From Saccoglossus kowalevskii (lineage: Eukaryota > Hemichordata > Enteropneusta > Harrimaniidae), in NCBI RefSeq assembly GCF_000003605.2, contig NW_003109084.1:263043-293217 (forward strand): 30,175 bases of DNA, written 5' to 3'. The notes beneath the pieces were generated by a model. That model saw only the letters and a list, made by a program, of their open reading frames with translations, had not been told where the DNA came from and searched no databases. Every line of letters begins with the position of its first letter. Positions within the stretch are counted from its first letter, which is position 1. Position numbers and translations under genes: made by a program. Positions 21,101 to 29,694 of the stretch are shown here, piece by piece.

Positions 21101-21363
21101 GACAAGATGTTTGATCACAGTCCTGAGGGACTGTGGTTTGTTGAAGTATTGATGACAGGTAAAGTTGCTGAGTTTTAGCTGATCGATCGGAGCTGATAAA
21201 ACTGTAGAAGTATTGATGGCAACTTCACAAGCTGCGTCGCACAGTGATGGAGTAATGTATTCGTACCTGTAGTCAACGCACTGCTTCCAAACCCTCCAAA
21301 CGCCGGAGCCGATGTTGCTGGTGGTTGGCCACCAAACGATGCGCTACCAAAGGAAAACGACAT
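9140..21363 (-). CDS. NUP54: Nucleoporin p54 (NUP54), complete, 12 exons
   Basis: NUP54 is a subunit of the Nup62-Nup58-Nup54 complex lining the central channel of the nuclear pore. Its FG repeats bind transport receptors and its coiled coils build the scaffold. Exons in transcription order: 21363-21267, 19847-19731, 19178-18831, 18535-18339, 17097-16910, 16755-16559, 13819-13765, 13121-13028, 12701-12594, 12295-12176, 10857-10747, 9256-9140 (TAA). Phases join throughout, giving 1,749 nt or 582 residues; human NUP54 has about 507. The start MSFSFGSASFGG is a typical FG N-terminus. Exons 1-3 (about residues 1-187) are FG/LG-rich and all phase 1. Then follow KWNQIQAFWGTGKGYY, NPFCRFK, VGYSCKPS, FKKKESEIRSYQQQ (alpha/beta region), PVPMVGF, and the coiled-coil exons with YRKSGLAIQIDEEQLRVQLE, ELNAPTQFKGRLNEMMSQIR and HLRQQQEG. 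The extra length comes mainly from the GLGT expansion in exon 3. The C-terminus ends VIHRRR, differing from vertebrates. Confidence 0.97.
9872..10287. repeat. Tandem duplication of about 200 bp in NUP54 intron 11
   Basis: AAAACGGGGTACA starts the first unit near 9874, the second at 10089, and AAAACAGGGTACAAAC opens a truncated third at 10279. Matching internal blocks include GTCAAAATGGCGACAGA versus GTCAAGATGACGACAGA, and CATGCATCATGAAAA in both, with ATTTTGTCGAAAAC at each border. Units are about 216 and 190 bases. No open reading frame is conserved between them. The neighbouring block 10380-10610 is richer in CpG than its surroundings but has nothing I can identify. Confidence 0.7.
10858..12175 (-). 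other. NUP54 intron 10, with a repeat rich in ATGGC/GGCCAT motifs
   Basis: The first half (10858-11530) is plain AT-rich sequence with nothing identified. From about 11540 to 12050 there is an unclassified interspersed repeat. Small palindromic blocks ATGGCTGGTGATCAGCCAT (about 11623-11641) and ATGGCTGCCAGTCGGCCAT (about 11924-11942) sit about 300 bases apart, each followed by a similar run (AATCTCAACAAAAACTAAC and ATCTGAACAGAAACAAAATC). ATGGCCTCCAGTTGTCAAAC near 11761 is a third, weaker unit. This looks like two to three diverged repeat units. Confidence 0.5.
13091..13410 (-). repeat. 68-bp tandem array copying the 3' splice site of NUP54 exon 8
   Basis: ACTGAATCCAACCATGGGAA recurs at 13091, 13159, 13227, 13295 and (as ACTGAATCTAACCATGGAGA) 13363: exact 68-base steps, four nearly identical units plus a shorter, diverged fifth. 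On the minus strand each unit reads CCTATTCAG, TTTAATTCCAGTTCCCATGG, TTGGATTCAGT. That is the exon 8 acceptor followed by the first 31 bases of the exon, then about 30 bases of intron. The genuine exon uses the unit at 13091-13121; the other four copies lie in intron 7, upstream in transcription. The 68-bp step is not a multiple of three. Reading on from an upstream acceptor copy meets an in-frame TAA at the next acceptor. Confidence 0.92.
13820..14726 (-). other. NUP54 intron 6, right-hand part before the assembly gap, with repeat sequence
   Basis: 13820-14340 is AT-rich with nothing identified. From about 14345 there is an interspersed repeat containing a GTCT/ATCT microsatellite (about 14414-14454), then blocks reading CTTCTCAAAAACCGCCGAAC, GATTTTTGGTGTGTGAATG and TTTGTTCATGAGAAG. 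A diverged version of the same order (CTTCTTCAAAACCGG, TACTTGGTGTGTATGTACC, TTTGTTCATTTCATGG) is found at 15920-16010 on the other side of the gap. Repetition probably caused the gap. Confidence 0.6.
14727..15405. other. Assembly gap (679 Ns)
   Basis: The run of undetermined bases lies wholly inside NUP54 intron 6, between the exons ending at 13819 and starting at 16559. Exon phases on both sides join (phase 1), so no NUP54 exon needs to be hidden here. The true gap length is unknown. Confidence 0.99.
15406..16558 (-). other. NUP54 intron 6, part after the gap, with repeat units
   Basis: No exon is seen. 15890-16110 carries the repeat family also seen at 14470-14540 and 7838-8065 (ATATCTTTAATTCTCTAATT, TTTTGTCATTTTTGG, CCCATTGCTTTGG). 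Near 16232 an inverted repeat AACAGGCCATTGGCCTG is followed by a T run. A similar AAAGGCCCA ... TGGGCCTTTTTT pair occurs at about 1873-1919 in an ANKH intron, suggesting a shared element end. The rest is unremarkable AT-rich intron. Confidence 0.5.
17235..18070 (-). mobile_element. Degraded LINE (non-LTR retrotransposon) in NUP54 intron 4
   Basis: Read on the minus strand, broken pieces of a LINE ORF2 appear. First comes an early reverse-transcriptase block with EINAVLRKLKTRKAS and DGIPSVVFKYG..LL.QALKKLY (about 17870-17690). Much nearer the 3' end is the C-terminal block LATLRLSCHSLGIEVARHT, ICKICKTTEDEKHFIIHC, YTNERWELYEQFN (about 17465-17260). The central polymerase motifs, including the expected YxDD, are missing, so most of the domain is deleted and the remainder is frameshifted. 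It ends in a TAATATTATTAT-type tail near 17235. It has the same orientation as NUP54 and belongs to a different family from the intron 1 LINE. It is not functional. Confidence 0.8.
18831..19178 (-). repeat. NUP54 exon 3: GLGT-type low-complexity FG/LG repeat
   Basis: This exon (about residues 72-187 of NUP54) is almost entirely Gly-Leu-Gly-Thr and related units, with about six FG dipeptides among roughly twenty LG dipeptides and a T5 run. At DNA level it is a minisatellite of 12-base and related units (GGACTTGGCACT-like). Both exon borders are phase 1, so unit gain or loss, or skipping of the whole exon, keeps frame. Vertebrate NUP54 has a much shorter GLGTGLGTG stretch as I remember it, so this is an expansion of an existing motif, not a new one. 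Confidence 0.9.
19179..19730 (-). other. NUP54 intron 2
   Basis: This 552-base intron lies between the two FG-coding exons. It is AT-rich, with a short G run (GGGGGGAAGGGG, 19363-19374). I see no exon, RNA gene or recognisable repeat in it. Confidence 0.7.
19856..21056 (-). mobile_element. Degraded LINE in NUP54 intron 1, with intact-looking 3' end
   Basis: On the minus strand, pieces of the C-terminal part of a LINE ORF2 follow in order. They include FLYANGKFKESLKSIK, ALKALFSLKG, LFDKLIRPILTYGSDVW (about 21000-20800); WYTNIDSLLNN, ARQLGRINKN (about 20575-20470); FRLSDHNLKIETGKHKGIP, RLCNLCDQNEVEDEYHLM (about 20380-20250, the usual Cys-Cys-His-type tail motif); and FIALLNNSGLTLPVARYLKK (about 20160-20100). 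Stops and frameshifts separate them. A T-rich 3' UTR then leads to GTTAATAAAC and a TTATTATTATT tail ending at 19856, ten bases short of NUP54 exon 2. The copy is 5'-truncated and lacks the catalytic reverse-transcriptase core. Confidence 0.85.
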
Positions 21364-21373
21364 TTTGCAACAT
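21344..21373 (-). promoter_or_regulatory. Overlapping upstream ATG/uORF at the NUP54 start
   Basis: An ATG at 21373-21371, ten bases before the NUP54 start codon, opens a nine-codon reading frame in another phase. It runs over the true start and ends at TAG (21346-21344). The NUP54 ATG has A at -3 and the upstream one has A two bases before it (AGCATGT). If the transcript starts upstream of 21373, this frame could lower NUP54 translation. The transcript start is unknown. Confidence 0.45.
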
Positions 21374-21560
21374 GCTGCTTATGACAGAAGTTTGAATCAA
21401 TGGCGGAGTTTTTATTGTATGGTTGGTGGTTGTGTACTTCCTCGAGAAGTGCGCCCGCTTGCAACATTTTTGTAGTACATTTTGTTTTTACTGTTCTTCC
21501 CTCGTACCTTTCCCATGTGCCTATGCAAACGCCCATGCGACAAGGTTGTCGCCCGCGGTC
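21364..21560 (-). promoter_or_regulatory. Probable NUP54 5' UTR and promoter region
   Basis: Upstream of the NUP54 ATG the base composition changes. CpG dinucleotides cluster (CCTCGAGAAGTGCGCCCGC near 21440, GACAAGGTTGTCGCCCGCGG near 21540) while flanking sequence is AT-rich. No TATA box stands out. This fits a CpG-containing housekeeping-type promoter, as would be expected for a nucleoporin, but the exact start site cannot be placed. Confidence 0.45.
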
Positions 21561-21858
21561 ATTTGATTGATTAAATGGGCATATTATTTTTAAAAATGAT
21601 CTTAAAAATTTTGGAAAAAAGTCATCAACTTTTGTTTTTAATACACTGTATTCAATATTTAAAAAAAAAAAAAGTCGTCTGAAAAGAGAGAAAATAACGG
21701 AATTTGTCGGTGTACCTTATTTCCATACCAATCTAAGACATTATTAAAGGTAATAATATGAATAATCAGGATTTTCGAACAATTCTTGGTTACCGTCATC
21801 ATTTTCAAGGTTGCGTGACCCATTTTGGAGGAGCGGAAGTACTAGTAGTTCGGTGATC

Positions 21859-22177
21859 ATGTACCGTGAGTATACTGTAAAATTGGGATAGTCTGATGAA
21901 CTGATTTAATGTAAACTAACTATCTGCGTCATTACAGTCACACATAGATACAGAGTGTGTGCCAAATCACACACATAGTCACCACTGTATTAGTACACAA
22001 ATGTTGCAGTTTTCGCAGGAGAATACAGTTTTGTTGGGCGCCATCACCGGCGGAATTGTGAACATCGCAGGACATGTACGATGTACGAGTATTCTGGCTG
22101 TGGTAATAATTCAAGTTTACAGGCGCACTATTCAGCAAATAAAGTATAATTCCGTTGAATTTGGCGACAAAAAATAA
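21859..22177 (+). CDS. Weak candidate: small-protein transcript head-to-head with NUP54
   Basis: I do not recognise this. A good donor (ACC|GTGAGT at 21866) is followed 72 bases later by a good acceptor (CATTACAG, ending 21937), which would make a very short intron. The following segment has an ATG at 22001 opening a 58-codon frame to TAA (22175-22177). It has a hydrophobic stretch, TVLLGAITGGIVNIAG, a second one, SILAVVIIQV, and a basic end, YRRTIQQIKYNS. It would be a small one- or two-helix membrane protein. It starts about 500 bases from the NUP54 ATG on the opposite strand, so a shared promoter is possible. A short ATG reading frame in the first exon (21859) would end at TAG before 22001. 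It could equally be chance. Confidence 0.2.
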
Positions 22178-25100
22178 CCATTCAAATAGACAAATTAACA
22201 GTGGGTACTGCACGACTGACGGGTGTTTATTTTTATGATGATCATTCGCATACGCTTGGAATTTTTGGTACGTACTATTTAATGATGCGAAAGATATCCT
22301 AGTACATGTAGTTCTTATTTTCTTAAGTTTTTCCACAAAAAAGTAACTTTAACTACTAGCATTCTAGTATAGATTTATGCTTGAACTTGATCGGTAATAA
22401 CGACGAACATGATTGGCAACACAGCAACAGCCATGAATTTGAAATTGTAACTAACAGTAACAACGATATGACTGTCACCCTGGCAACATATCACTTTTTA
22501 ATTAATCACGTAGGGAATACATTGGATACACTTCATTATTGTTCGTTAGTCAGCACTTAGAATAAATGTTACTGTTTAATACAAACGTAAACAAGCATAC
22601 AGAAAATGTGCTAACGGGGCCAGTGTTGAACTAATTATTTCAAAGTTTTTCCAAAATAAAAAAAGTGAGTTACGGCTACGGATCTTATTCTTAGTTCATT
22701 TTGCGTGTGTATTTGGGTAGTTATTTCCTCCAACGACTGCGTACTGTATTCTGCGTACTGCTGAAATCCATTGTGTTCATAATTGTGCAATGCCAAACAA
22801 AAACACGGTTAAGTAATGTACTATGTTAGTACAATGCTCATGTAATGGCGAATACAAACCCAATCATGGTTTCCAAATGAATTGTTGCGAACAAGAAAAA
22901 GCCCTAAAACGAAACCTACTATGTGGATGGTGGATGGAGGGGAATTGTTCTTTAAAGAATCTTCGTTAAACACTAATAGCATTACAAAAAATAGTCCCAC
23001 GATCTGAGGGTCGGCTAACAATTATATAATATTGACCTGTCTACCGGGCTAGAAATGACTGGAATGTGAAAACAGGACATCATGCAGGGATTGAAGATTA
23101 TGACAAGCTCATGCTGTGTTAATTCTTATTCTTCGTATATGAGGCATGAGGCACTTTGCGGCTTGTCCGTTGGGTATGGCGACGCGATGGGCGTTTACAA
23201 AAAAAATGTGTACAGCGAGTTACTTTAAAAGGAAGCCATGACAATATGCCCAGAAGGCAAAAATGTGCGCATGGTGGAAGGAATGGTACTGGCGTATTTT
23301 TATCCTTCATATGGGACAATTTTGTCATAAAACGTATTCTTCCTCTACAAATCTTACAGTATTGTGCGTGGTTCTTGTTATGTCGTTTTAAACGCTGCTT
23401 TCACGTCACTTGACAGATTTGTTTTTAATAATAACAAACAAATTGGCCCACGGCTTTGCAATAACAGACAAACAATTAACAAACAACTAGCTTTGTGCGA
23501 AGCCTGGGATATCATATATATATATATATTTCGCAGTGACGGATTTATGCGAAATAACCATCGAAAAAAATATTATCAAGCGTAAAATGATCGATTAAAT
23601 ATTGAACAGTATGGATCATGTTTGGGTCATACTGCGTGTGGCCGATCGGGAGAGAAGGTTTTATTTTGTTTAAAATAGGATTTGGATGTAACATATGTGA
23701 AGTAGCCCCCTACTTTATAATGGTTTCATTCTATGGTACTCCCAATTCATGGTGCTGTATTAACTCCGTTGTGTTCCTTTGACGCCACTCCTTGATATCG
23801 CCAATACATGTCACCATTATCCCCGCTCCATATAAACAAGTCGTCGAAAGAGCAAAGTCTTTCATCTCAATCGAAGGAATTATGTTTGAGAGATTCCTGC
23901 CTCTGATTTCACGCTGTGAGGAGTTCACTTTGGGTCAATTAACAGTGGAGCGTTAGACAAAGAGTGCGACTATCTTCCATTCACTATATGTTTGTAGGAG
24001 GGAACGGGGCCATGAGAAGATAGCAATGAAAAAGAAAATCCAGAGACGTTCTGAAAAGAACAACGCCGCGGGCATAGTGATGAATTGAATTATATACCGT
24101 GGAAATCCCATATATATATATATAAATATACCGTGGACATTCTATAAATATATGTATATATATATAACTTCGTGACATAGAAAACTTTGGGACCGACAGA
24201 CATCGAACGAAGTCGTGAACACAATTTCGGAGGTAAGTGAAGATGATGTGTATACTGTTTAGATGCTCAGTGTTTGTTGTTTATTTCTATTACATTCGGT
24301 ATTCAAGGTAAACAGTGTGTATTGTTGTTATTGTCCCTCGCTGCGTCAACAAATTTGGAAGCAAGTAAGTCGCGATAAGTTTACTATCATGCTTTCCAGT
24401 ATATGTTTGATTGCAATAGTTGATCAAAATGATATTGGTAAAAAATGAGGATAGTCGCGAACAACACATTTGTCTTAGTAATATATAAAAAGTGTATTGA
24501 ATATGTATGCTTATGAGAACTCCCTTGAACCCTCATACTGGATTTGAAGCCATAATGACGTTACCCCCGATTAAAGTTTCATTTTTGTTACAAAAACAAA
24601 TGGTAAGAAATGCAGTTTTCCACTATTCGCATTGTTATTTCGGATTTCAAAATTGCCGAGAGCATGGCCTCGGGGTTTAGCCTGTTTAGCGCAAACCACA
24701 GTTGCCATGGAAACAAGCACGTGGAACTCACAGACAAGATAACAAGAGGCAGACTTATATTGTGGTTTAAAATGTGACTCAAAAATGATGCCTCAAAAGC
24801 TCGAGTTTCACTCGCACGATGTCGGATCGTGCGCCATTATAATTAAGCCTGAGACAGAGTTATACTCTTCAGTAAAACTTGTGCGACTTAATATGCAAAG
24901 TCTAGACGAAAACACGATGCGGAAAATGCGATTAATTAAAGCCATAATCACGTTTATGCGACGAACCCAAAACGTTGCACAACACCACCATTGTAGATTT
25001 GCCCGGGCTTTTAGCGCCGTGACAAATTAGTCACATGTCGACTTAATAGCTACCTGTTGAGACCCAGTAACACTCGATATCTACGACGCCTAACATGGGC

Positions 25101-25851
25101 CAATCGCTGTGAACGATGTCCGAACAATTATTCTATACAAGAGATATGATCTGCTGCTGCTGCGATGTCTGCGTTTTCTCGGTACCGCTGACAAATGATG
25201 GGCTCAGACCAACCCTATATGCCACGCAGAGACGGCATAGTGAACTAAGTTGCTACTTTAGGAGTGTGGTTACCAGTTACTTGATTACACTACACCCCAA
25301 TGCAAGTCGGATGGCTTCGGCTGTTTCTAATCAATATTATCGAATTAGTCTACCATACATTAGAACTAATTCCCTCTATACATGTACATGTATATTTTTC
25401 ACAATACACAGCTGCGTTTCAACAACAAAAATAACTTAAACCATAGACTAAACTAAACTAAACTAAACTAAACTAAACTAAAAAGTACAATCATTACTGC
25501 ATGGCGTAGATCCTAAATTCAAGTTCTTCTTATCGAACTGTTAATGTTAGAAGAATCCCCAAATGTAAAAAGAGTAATTCAATTTCTAGTCGCTTTCTCG
25601 TGCGATTTTTAAAGAAAAAAAATGCGAAGAGTTGTTTAACATCATTGATATAATTCACCAGTAAAAGCAGCGTTTGTGTTTGTCTACTTATCTCTTTACG
25701 TCACTCGTACAATAATTATAGGCTGAAATGTACACCATAAAGTGCATGATTTAAACGGAGAATTTCCAAAGCGCGGCATGACAATAGTTCCATCACCGTG
25801 ACAGTTCCACAGTGACTGGAGGACAGTGGTTCTGTATAGGCCCAATATTAC
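22178..25851. other. Intergenic stretch without a supported gene
   Basis: I find no exon chain I can defend. Items seen: AATAAA at 22561; short (TA)n runs at about 23512-23529, 24110-24123 and 24151-24166; a possible 5' exon end CGGAG|GTAAGT at 24233; and an unrecognised 65-codon minus frame at 23731-23928 without an ATG start (TTCLYGAGIMVTCIGDIKEW) that could be an exon or a repeat fragment. The sequence has more CpG than the left half of the window. The pentanucleotide repeat at 25448 is listed separately. Confidence 0.5.
25448..25482. repeat. (CTAAA)7 microsatellite
   Basis: Seven uninterrupted CTAAA units. It is a simple pentanucleotide repeat, unlike the usual animal telomere unit TTAGGG. 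Confidence 0.95.
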
Positions 25852-25882
25852 TATAAATAGTGACCGTCTTCGCTGTCAGTTC
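25852..25882 (+). promoter_or_regulatory. TATA box and initiator-like site
   Basis: TATAAATA (25852-25859) is followed by TCAGTTC (25876-25882), which matches the animal initiator consensus; its A would place transcription start near 25878, about 26 bases after the TATA box. The first ATG after it (25899) opens a signal-peptide exon. The combination makes this the clearest core promoter in the window. Fine placement is inferred. Confidence 0.55.
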
Positions 25883-25898
25883 ATTCTTTCTCGTATCG

Positions 25899-28800
25899 AT
25901 GTTGCCGTGGCTTGTACTCGCATTTCTGCTCGGATCTTGGCTTGTCTTACCCATGTAAGTATTTAGATTGGTTTGGTGATACTATTTATCATAATTATCT
26001 CGTGCTATTTTGGTGAGTTTTCGTTTCTTTATCATCGCTCTCACAACTTTGCTCATGCGACTGTCTTGGCGTTTTGGTGGTTTTCGCAGCGTTTGAGCTA
26101 ATGGCTGACATAAACCACACGTCATGCATCTTGTGTTTACACCGTAGAAACACATGAACGGACACTCGCTCAACGGCGCCAAAAGTCATTCCATTATGTC
26201 ACTTTCTTTGACGAGAAAGAAATTTAAAGATTGTGTAATGACTTGAATATTCGTAAATCGTCTGATTGGCACGAGAAACAGGTAGGGGTTCTTTGCGAAT
26301 AAAACTCGTTAGCACTAATACTACGCAGGGTGGCTCCAAACGTCTAGTATTCAAGACGTCTACATGCCTCGGGCCTGGGACATCGGGGCGTCAAGTGCCG
26401 TTACACTGGATACATAAACAATTCACCATGTTCAAACAAGCTACTTCACCGAAAAGTAAACTTGGACATGCCTGGTCAACATTTCTTCACAAAGAAAGGA
26501 TTTAATCGTGTTTTATTCCACGCCCATGCATTTAACTTTAAAAGCAGGCTTTGGAGGTCAAGTTGATTGCACTTATAGATACGGTGCAGTACGGTCATTG
26601 GATTTGTATAACGGCTAAACTATATGGATAACGCCAAATAAATTTTAACATGCAGCGTGCCCCTTCTTTGACGATCGGGTCAGAAATGTGCTAAGTCGTG
26701 CTAAGTCAGCTTTGATCAACTAGTGAACAGCGCACGCATAATGTGAACCTTTTTTTGTTGACAACGCACATTTGGAACGGTGTTTCGTGTTCCTAAAGTA
26801 CAGCCGATATGTTTCTGTCAGATACACAGTTTCATTTGTATATGGCAACTAGTGAACCAATAACATCCAGATGTAATTATAATGATTTTCTTTTTTTATT
26901 AAAAAGTATTTACGAGAGTTACAAAAAATCTATTCTCCCACATTTCAACGACACTCCTATGACGAATTCTCCGATGGTAAAGTCTTAGAGCGACAATCGG
27001 AAGTTTGGTTTGAATGGTCTAAGTTTGGCGAGTTAGTTCAGTGGGAGTTGTTGTTGGTTCTAACAGGTCACCTTTGGTGAATGTTGGTTACACGACCAAG
27101 TAATCGATGTTATGTTTTATATGAAACATATACATATGTATATATATTCAAAAATACATTACAGTAACTTTCGATGACATTAAACTATGAATAACAGATG
27201 TTAATTCGAACGCGATGAACCGGGTCACCTCACTTCTCGTGTTCATTTTGTTTTTGTTTTTTTATTCTGCAATCAATTGGAATAACGACTCAAGAAAACA
27301 TATGTTTTGATTACTTGTAAAATACACGGGAAAAGCAGAATGAAAGTCTAGTCAAATTGTAAACAAGTAATATTAACGGCCTACAGTATTAACAAAACTT
27401 TGTCAGCAATTTTGAGCAATAATACAATTTACGATTACTAATCGGATGATTTTAAAATTTATTGTACAATGGAAGTGATTAACATGGCGTCGCAGTGCTT
27501 CAAAATATTGTATTGTCTGCATTTATTGAAGTAATATTCATAATTTCCCTAATATTCACGCTAAAACCCGTGACCAATTGTTTCCAAAATCATTATTCTT
27601 AAAATGGTTACAATATGATCATTGTTCTTTTCAAAGTTGTCAGGTTTTTACAATTGGGTAATATACAATAGTTTATTAAACCCAAAAAAACTTCGATTTT
27701 ATAGACTCAGTTGACTGTGGTGGCAGTCGGGTGTCAGTTTTGACTATGTTGTCGGATGACCTGACTGTCATTCGCGTATACATGTAATCAGATATTCAAC
27801 TAAAAATTTAATATAAAATAGCTCAGATAACAAGGAACATTTGGGATTAGGGTTAGATAAGATAACTTATACAACGTTTAGCTAGACATATTATATGATC
27901 TATTATAATAATTGTACTATAGATATTTTACTGAATTTGTAACAATGTAAGAATCAAAGAAGCAGTCCGGGTAACTTTGAGTATATTTAAGTTATCAATT
28001 GTATTTTACTGCATATTGATATACACACTAAATTGTTTTTGCAGAACATCCATCCTTCAAAGTTAATAGTGCGTACCAACAATTATTTGATCGAATGACT
28101 AATACTGTAACATCGTTTATGTATGTATATATCAACTTGCAATATTGAACATAGATATTGAAATATTCTCAATACTTGTTGCAATAGTTGTTGTCTGTTT
28201 TGTTTACTAAGACTTTGTGTATATAAATTAAATACATTTAATTATCGTGTTGATTAATCTCGTTTCGTCCTGCGTTTGTGGAGGCCAAGCATGGGCGAGA
28301 TCGATGAAGAGAGTATAACTTCTACCGCCATGATGTGTTTGCGAATTTAGTTTTCTAGCACAGACCTGCTACCACTGCCCCGAAATGCAGCACCTTGTAT
28401 TGTCTACAAGGTTTTTTGACTCTATAGACAAGACAACGTCTCAACTTTAGACTGTCACTTGATGGTCTGACGGGAAAGATGTCTTTGGTCATAACATTAA
28501 TCTATTCTCAGATTGATGTTAAGGCGTCTAAGATATGAAATTGAATTTCTCATTATTTAGAAAGATTGTCGACAAGACTGTATGCTCAGTCTAAGACTAA
28601 TCCTGTTCAGTTTTATACAAATGAATTGGAAAATATGATGCAACATTTAAGGTATACATATTTTACCAAATGATATGGATAAGCTGTATGTTATTTGCAT
28701 GCTCGCGACATCACTATATTTTCTGATATTGTAACACGGCATTTCATGCACGCGGAAAAGTAAACAAAATATGACCGAGGGACTGTCGAATGTCTATTAC

Positions 28801-29613
28801 CACGTGAAATGTTGTATTAAATATTAGCTTCAGCGTCTTGGAATGATGGACAATTACTACAACAAACTTACAAAATGTTATGTAATATCAGAGGTATATC
28901 TGATAATAAATAGACTAGCGGGGAAATATTCCCGGGCAACTGAAATAGAACTGAAATTAGAAAAATGTTTTGGCAAGGCAAATAAGTTTAAAACCAAGGA
29001 CTAAAAAAAACGCGAATGATGTGCTGACATGTTCTCAATTGAGCACACTATATATCATTTATTGTAGAATTATAAAACATCGCTTAACTTAGAATTCTGT
29101 ATTTTTTCATGTATTTGTGAATTTGAAGAGGTTTTGACATTCTCTAGAAATATAAAGCGGTAGTCATCAAGTAATTGCATGGCAGGGAGTCTAGAGATGA
29201 GATGATAAACGAATACAGGGATGAGTACTATTCCTTACCCCAATATCCAGCATGGGACTATCTACGAAAACGCTATCTACATAAAGAACTAAAAATCTGT
29301 CCATCTTTTCATAAATTTAACTAAACACTGACTTCAAAAAACAGTTGTCGTTAGGATCGCACTTTGTCGTGCAATTTAACATAAATAGAGGTTGTAAAAT
29401 ATATTGTTATTTATTTAGTTGCTATATCGTGTACAGTGTATTAAATATCAAAGGCTTTTTGACCTGAATTATGCCATATTATTATTACTTGCCGTGATTG
29501 GCAGCACGTTGTCTTCGTGTATACGTTATCGTGCAATCCCACCAGTACCAGAACAGCATCGACGTAACGCGATAGCGTGCTTCAACATTACCGTTGAGGG
29601 CGGCACGACTTAG
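25899..29613 (+). CDS. Candidate small secreted peptide gene (two exons)
   Basis: Not recognised as a known family. Exon 1 (25899-25954) encodes MLPWLVLAFLLGSWLVLP, a clear hydrophobic signal peptide, and ends AT|GTAAGT in phase 2. Of the possible later exons, 29505-29613 fits this phase: it follows a CAG acceptor and completes the split codon as Ile. It reads TLSSCIRYRAIPPVP, EQHRRNAIAC, FNITVEGGTT and ends at TAG, with AATAAA 76 bases later. The product would be 54 residues with two cysteines 19 residues apart, an N-glycosylation site (NIT) and an Arg-Arg pair. Signal cleavage after the LSS just before the first cysteine is plausible. Without splicing, exon 1 runs straight into a TAA. The 3.55-kb intron may hide further exons, and the second exon's acceptor has a mediocre pyrimidine tract. 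Exon 1 is more secure than exon 2. Confidence 0.35.
25955..29504 (+). other. Presumed long intron; no supported exon
   Basis: I see no second gene. The block 26260-26480 is richer in GC and CpG than its surroundings and has an open frame that I do not recognise. A strong acceptor at 28044 (TTGTTTTTGCAG) leads, in the phase required by exon 1, to a stop after seven codons. Small features are a (TA)-rich run near 27130-27150 and a short hairpin ACCTTGTA/TACAAGGT near 28390-28411. The remainder is AT-rich non-coding sequence. Confidence 0.45.
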
Positions 29614-29688
29614 TTTAATACGAGGTTATTTGGAAAGGATTGTGACAGGTGACAGAGCATTAGTAATCGTTGAAAATAACAATGAGTA

Positions 29689-29694
29689 AATAAA
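29689..29694 (+). terminator. Candidate poly(A) signal
   Basis: AATAAA lies 76 bases after the stop codon of the candidate terminal exon at 29505-29613, in a spacing normal for a short 3' UTR. The hexamer is common in AT-rich DNA, so alone it proves little. Confidence 0.4.

Noticed and set aside
21938-22336. 132-codon minus-strand frame upstream of NUP54
   Set aside because: No recognisable domain, irregular composition and no convincing splice or promoter context. It overlaps the weak plus-strand candidate and looks like chance.
24100-24233. TATA-like promoter with 5' exon ending CGGAG|GTAAGT
   Set aside because: The TATA-like string is part of a (TA)n microsatellite run and no downstream coding exon can be tied to the donor.
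25116-25439. 107-codon plus-strand frame
   Set aside because: It is cysteine- and serine-rich random-looking sequence with no family resemblance, no promoter and no poly(A) signal in a fitting place.
28045-28070. Strong acceptor as the second exon of the secreted-peptide candidate
   Set aside because: In the phase set by exon 1 it gives a stop after seven codons, so the product would be little more than the signal peptide.
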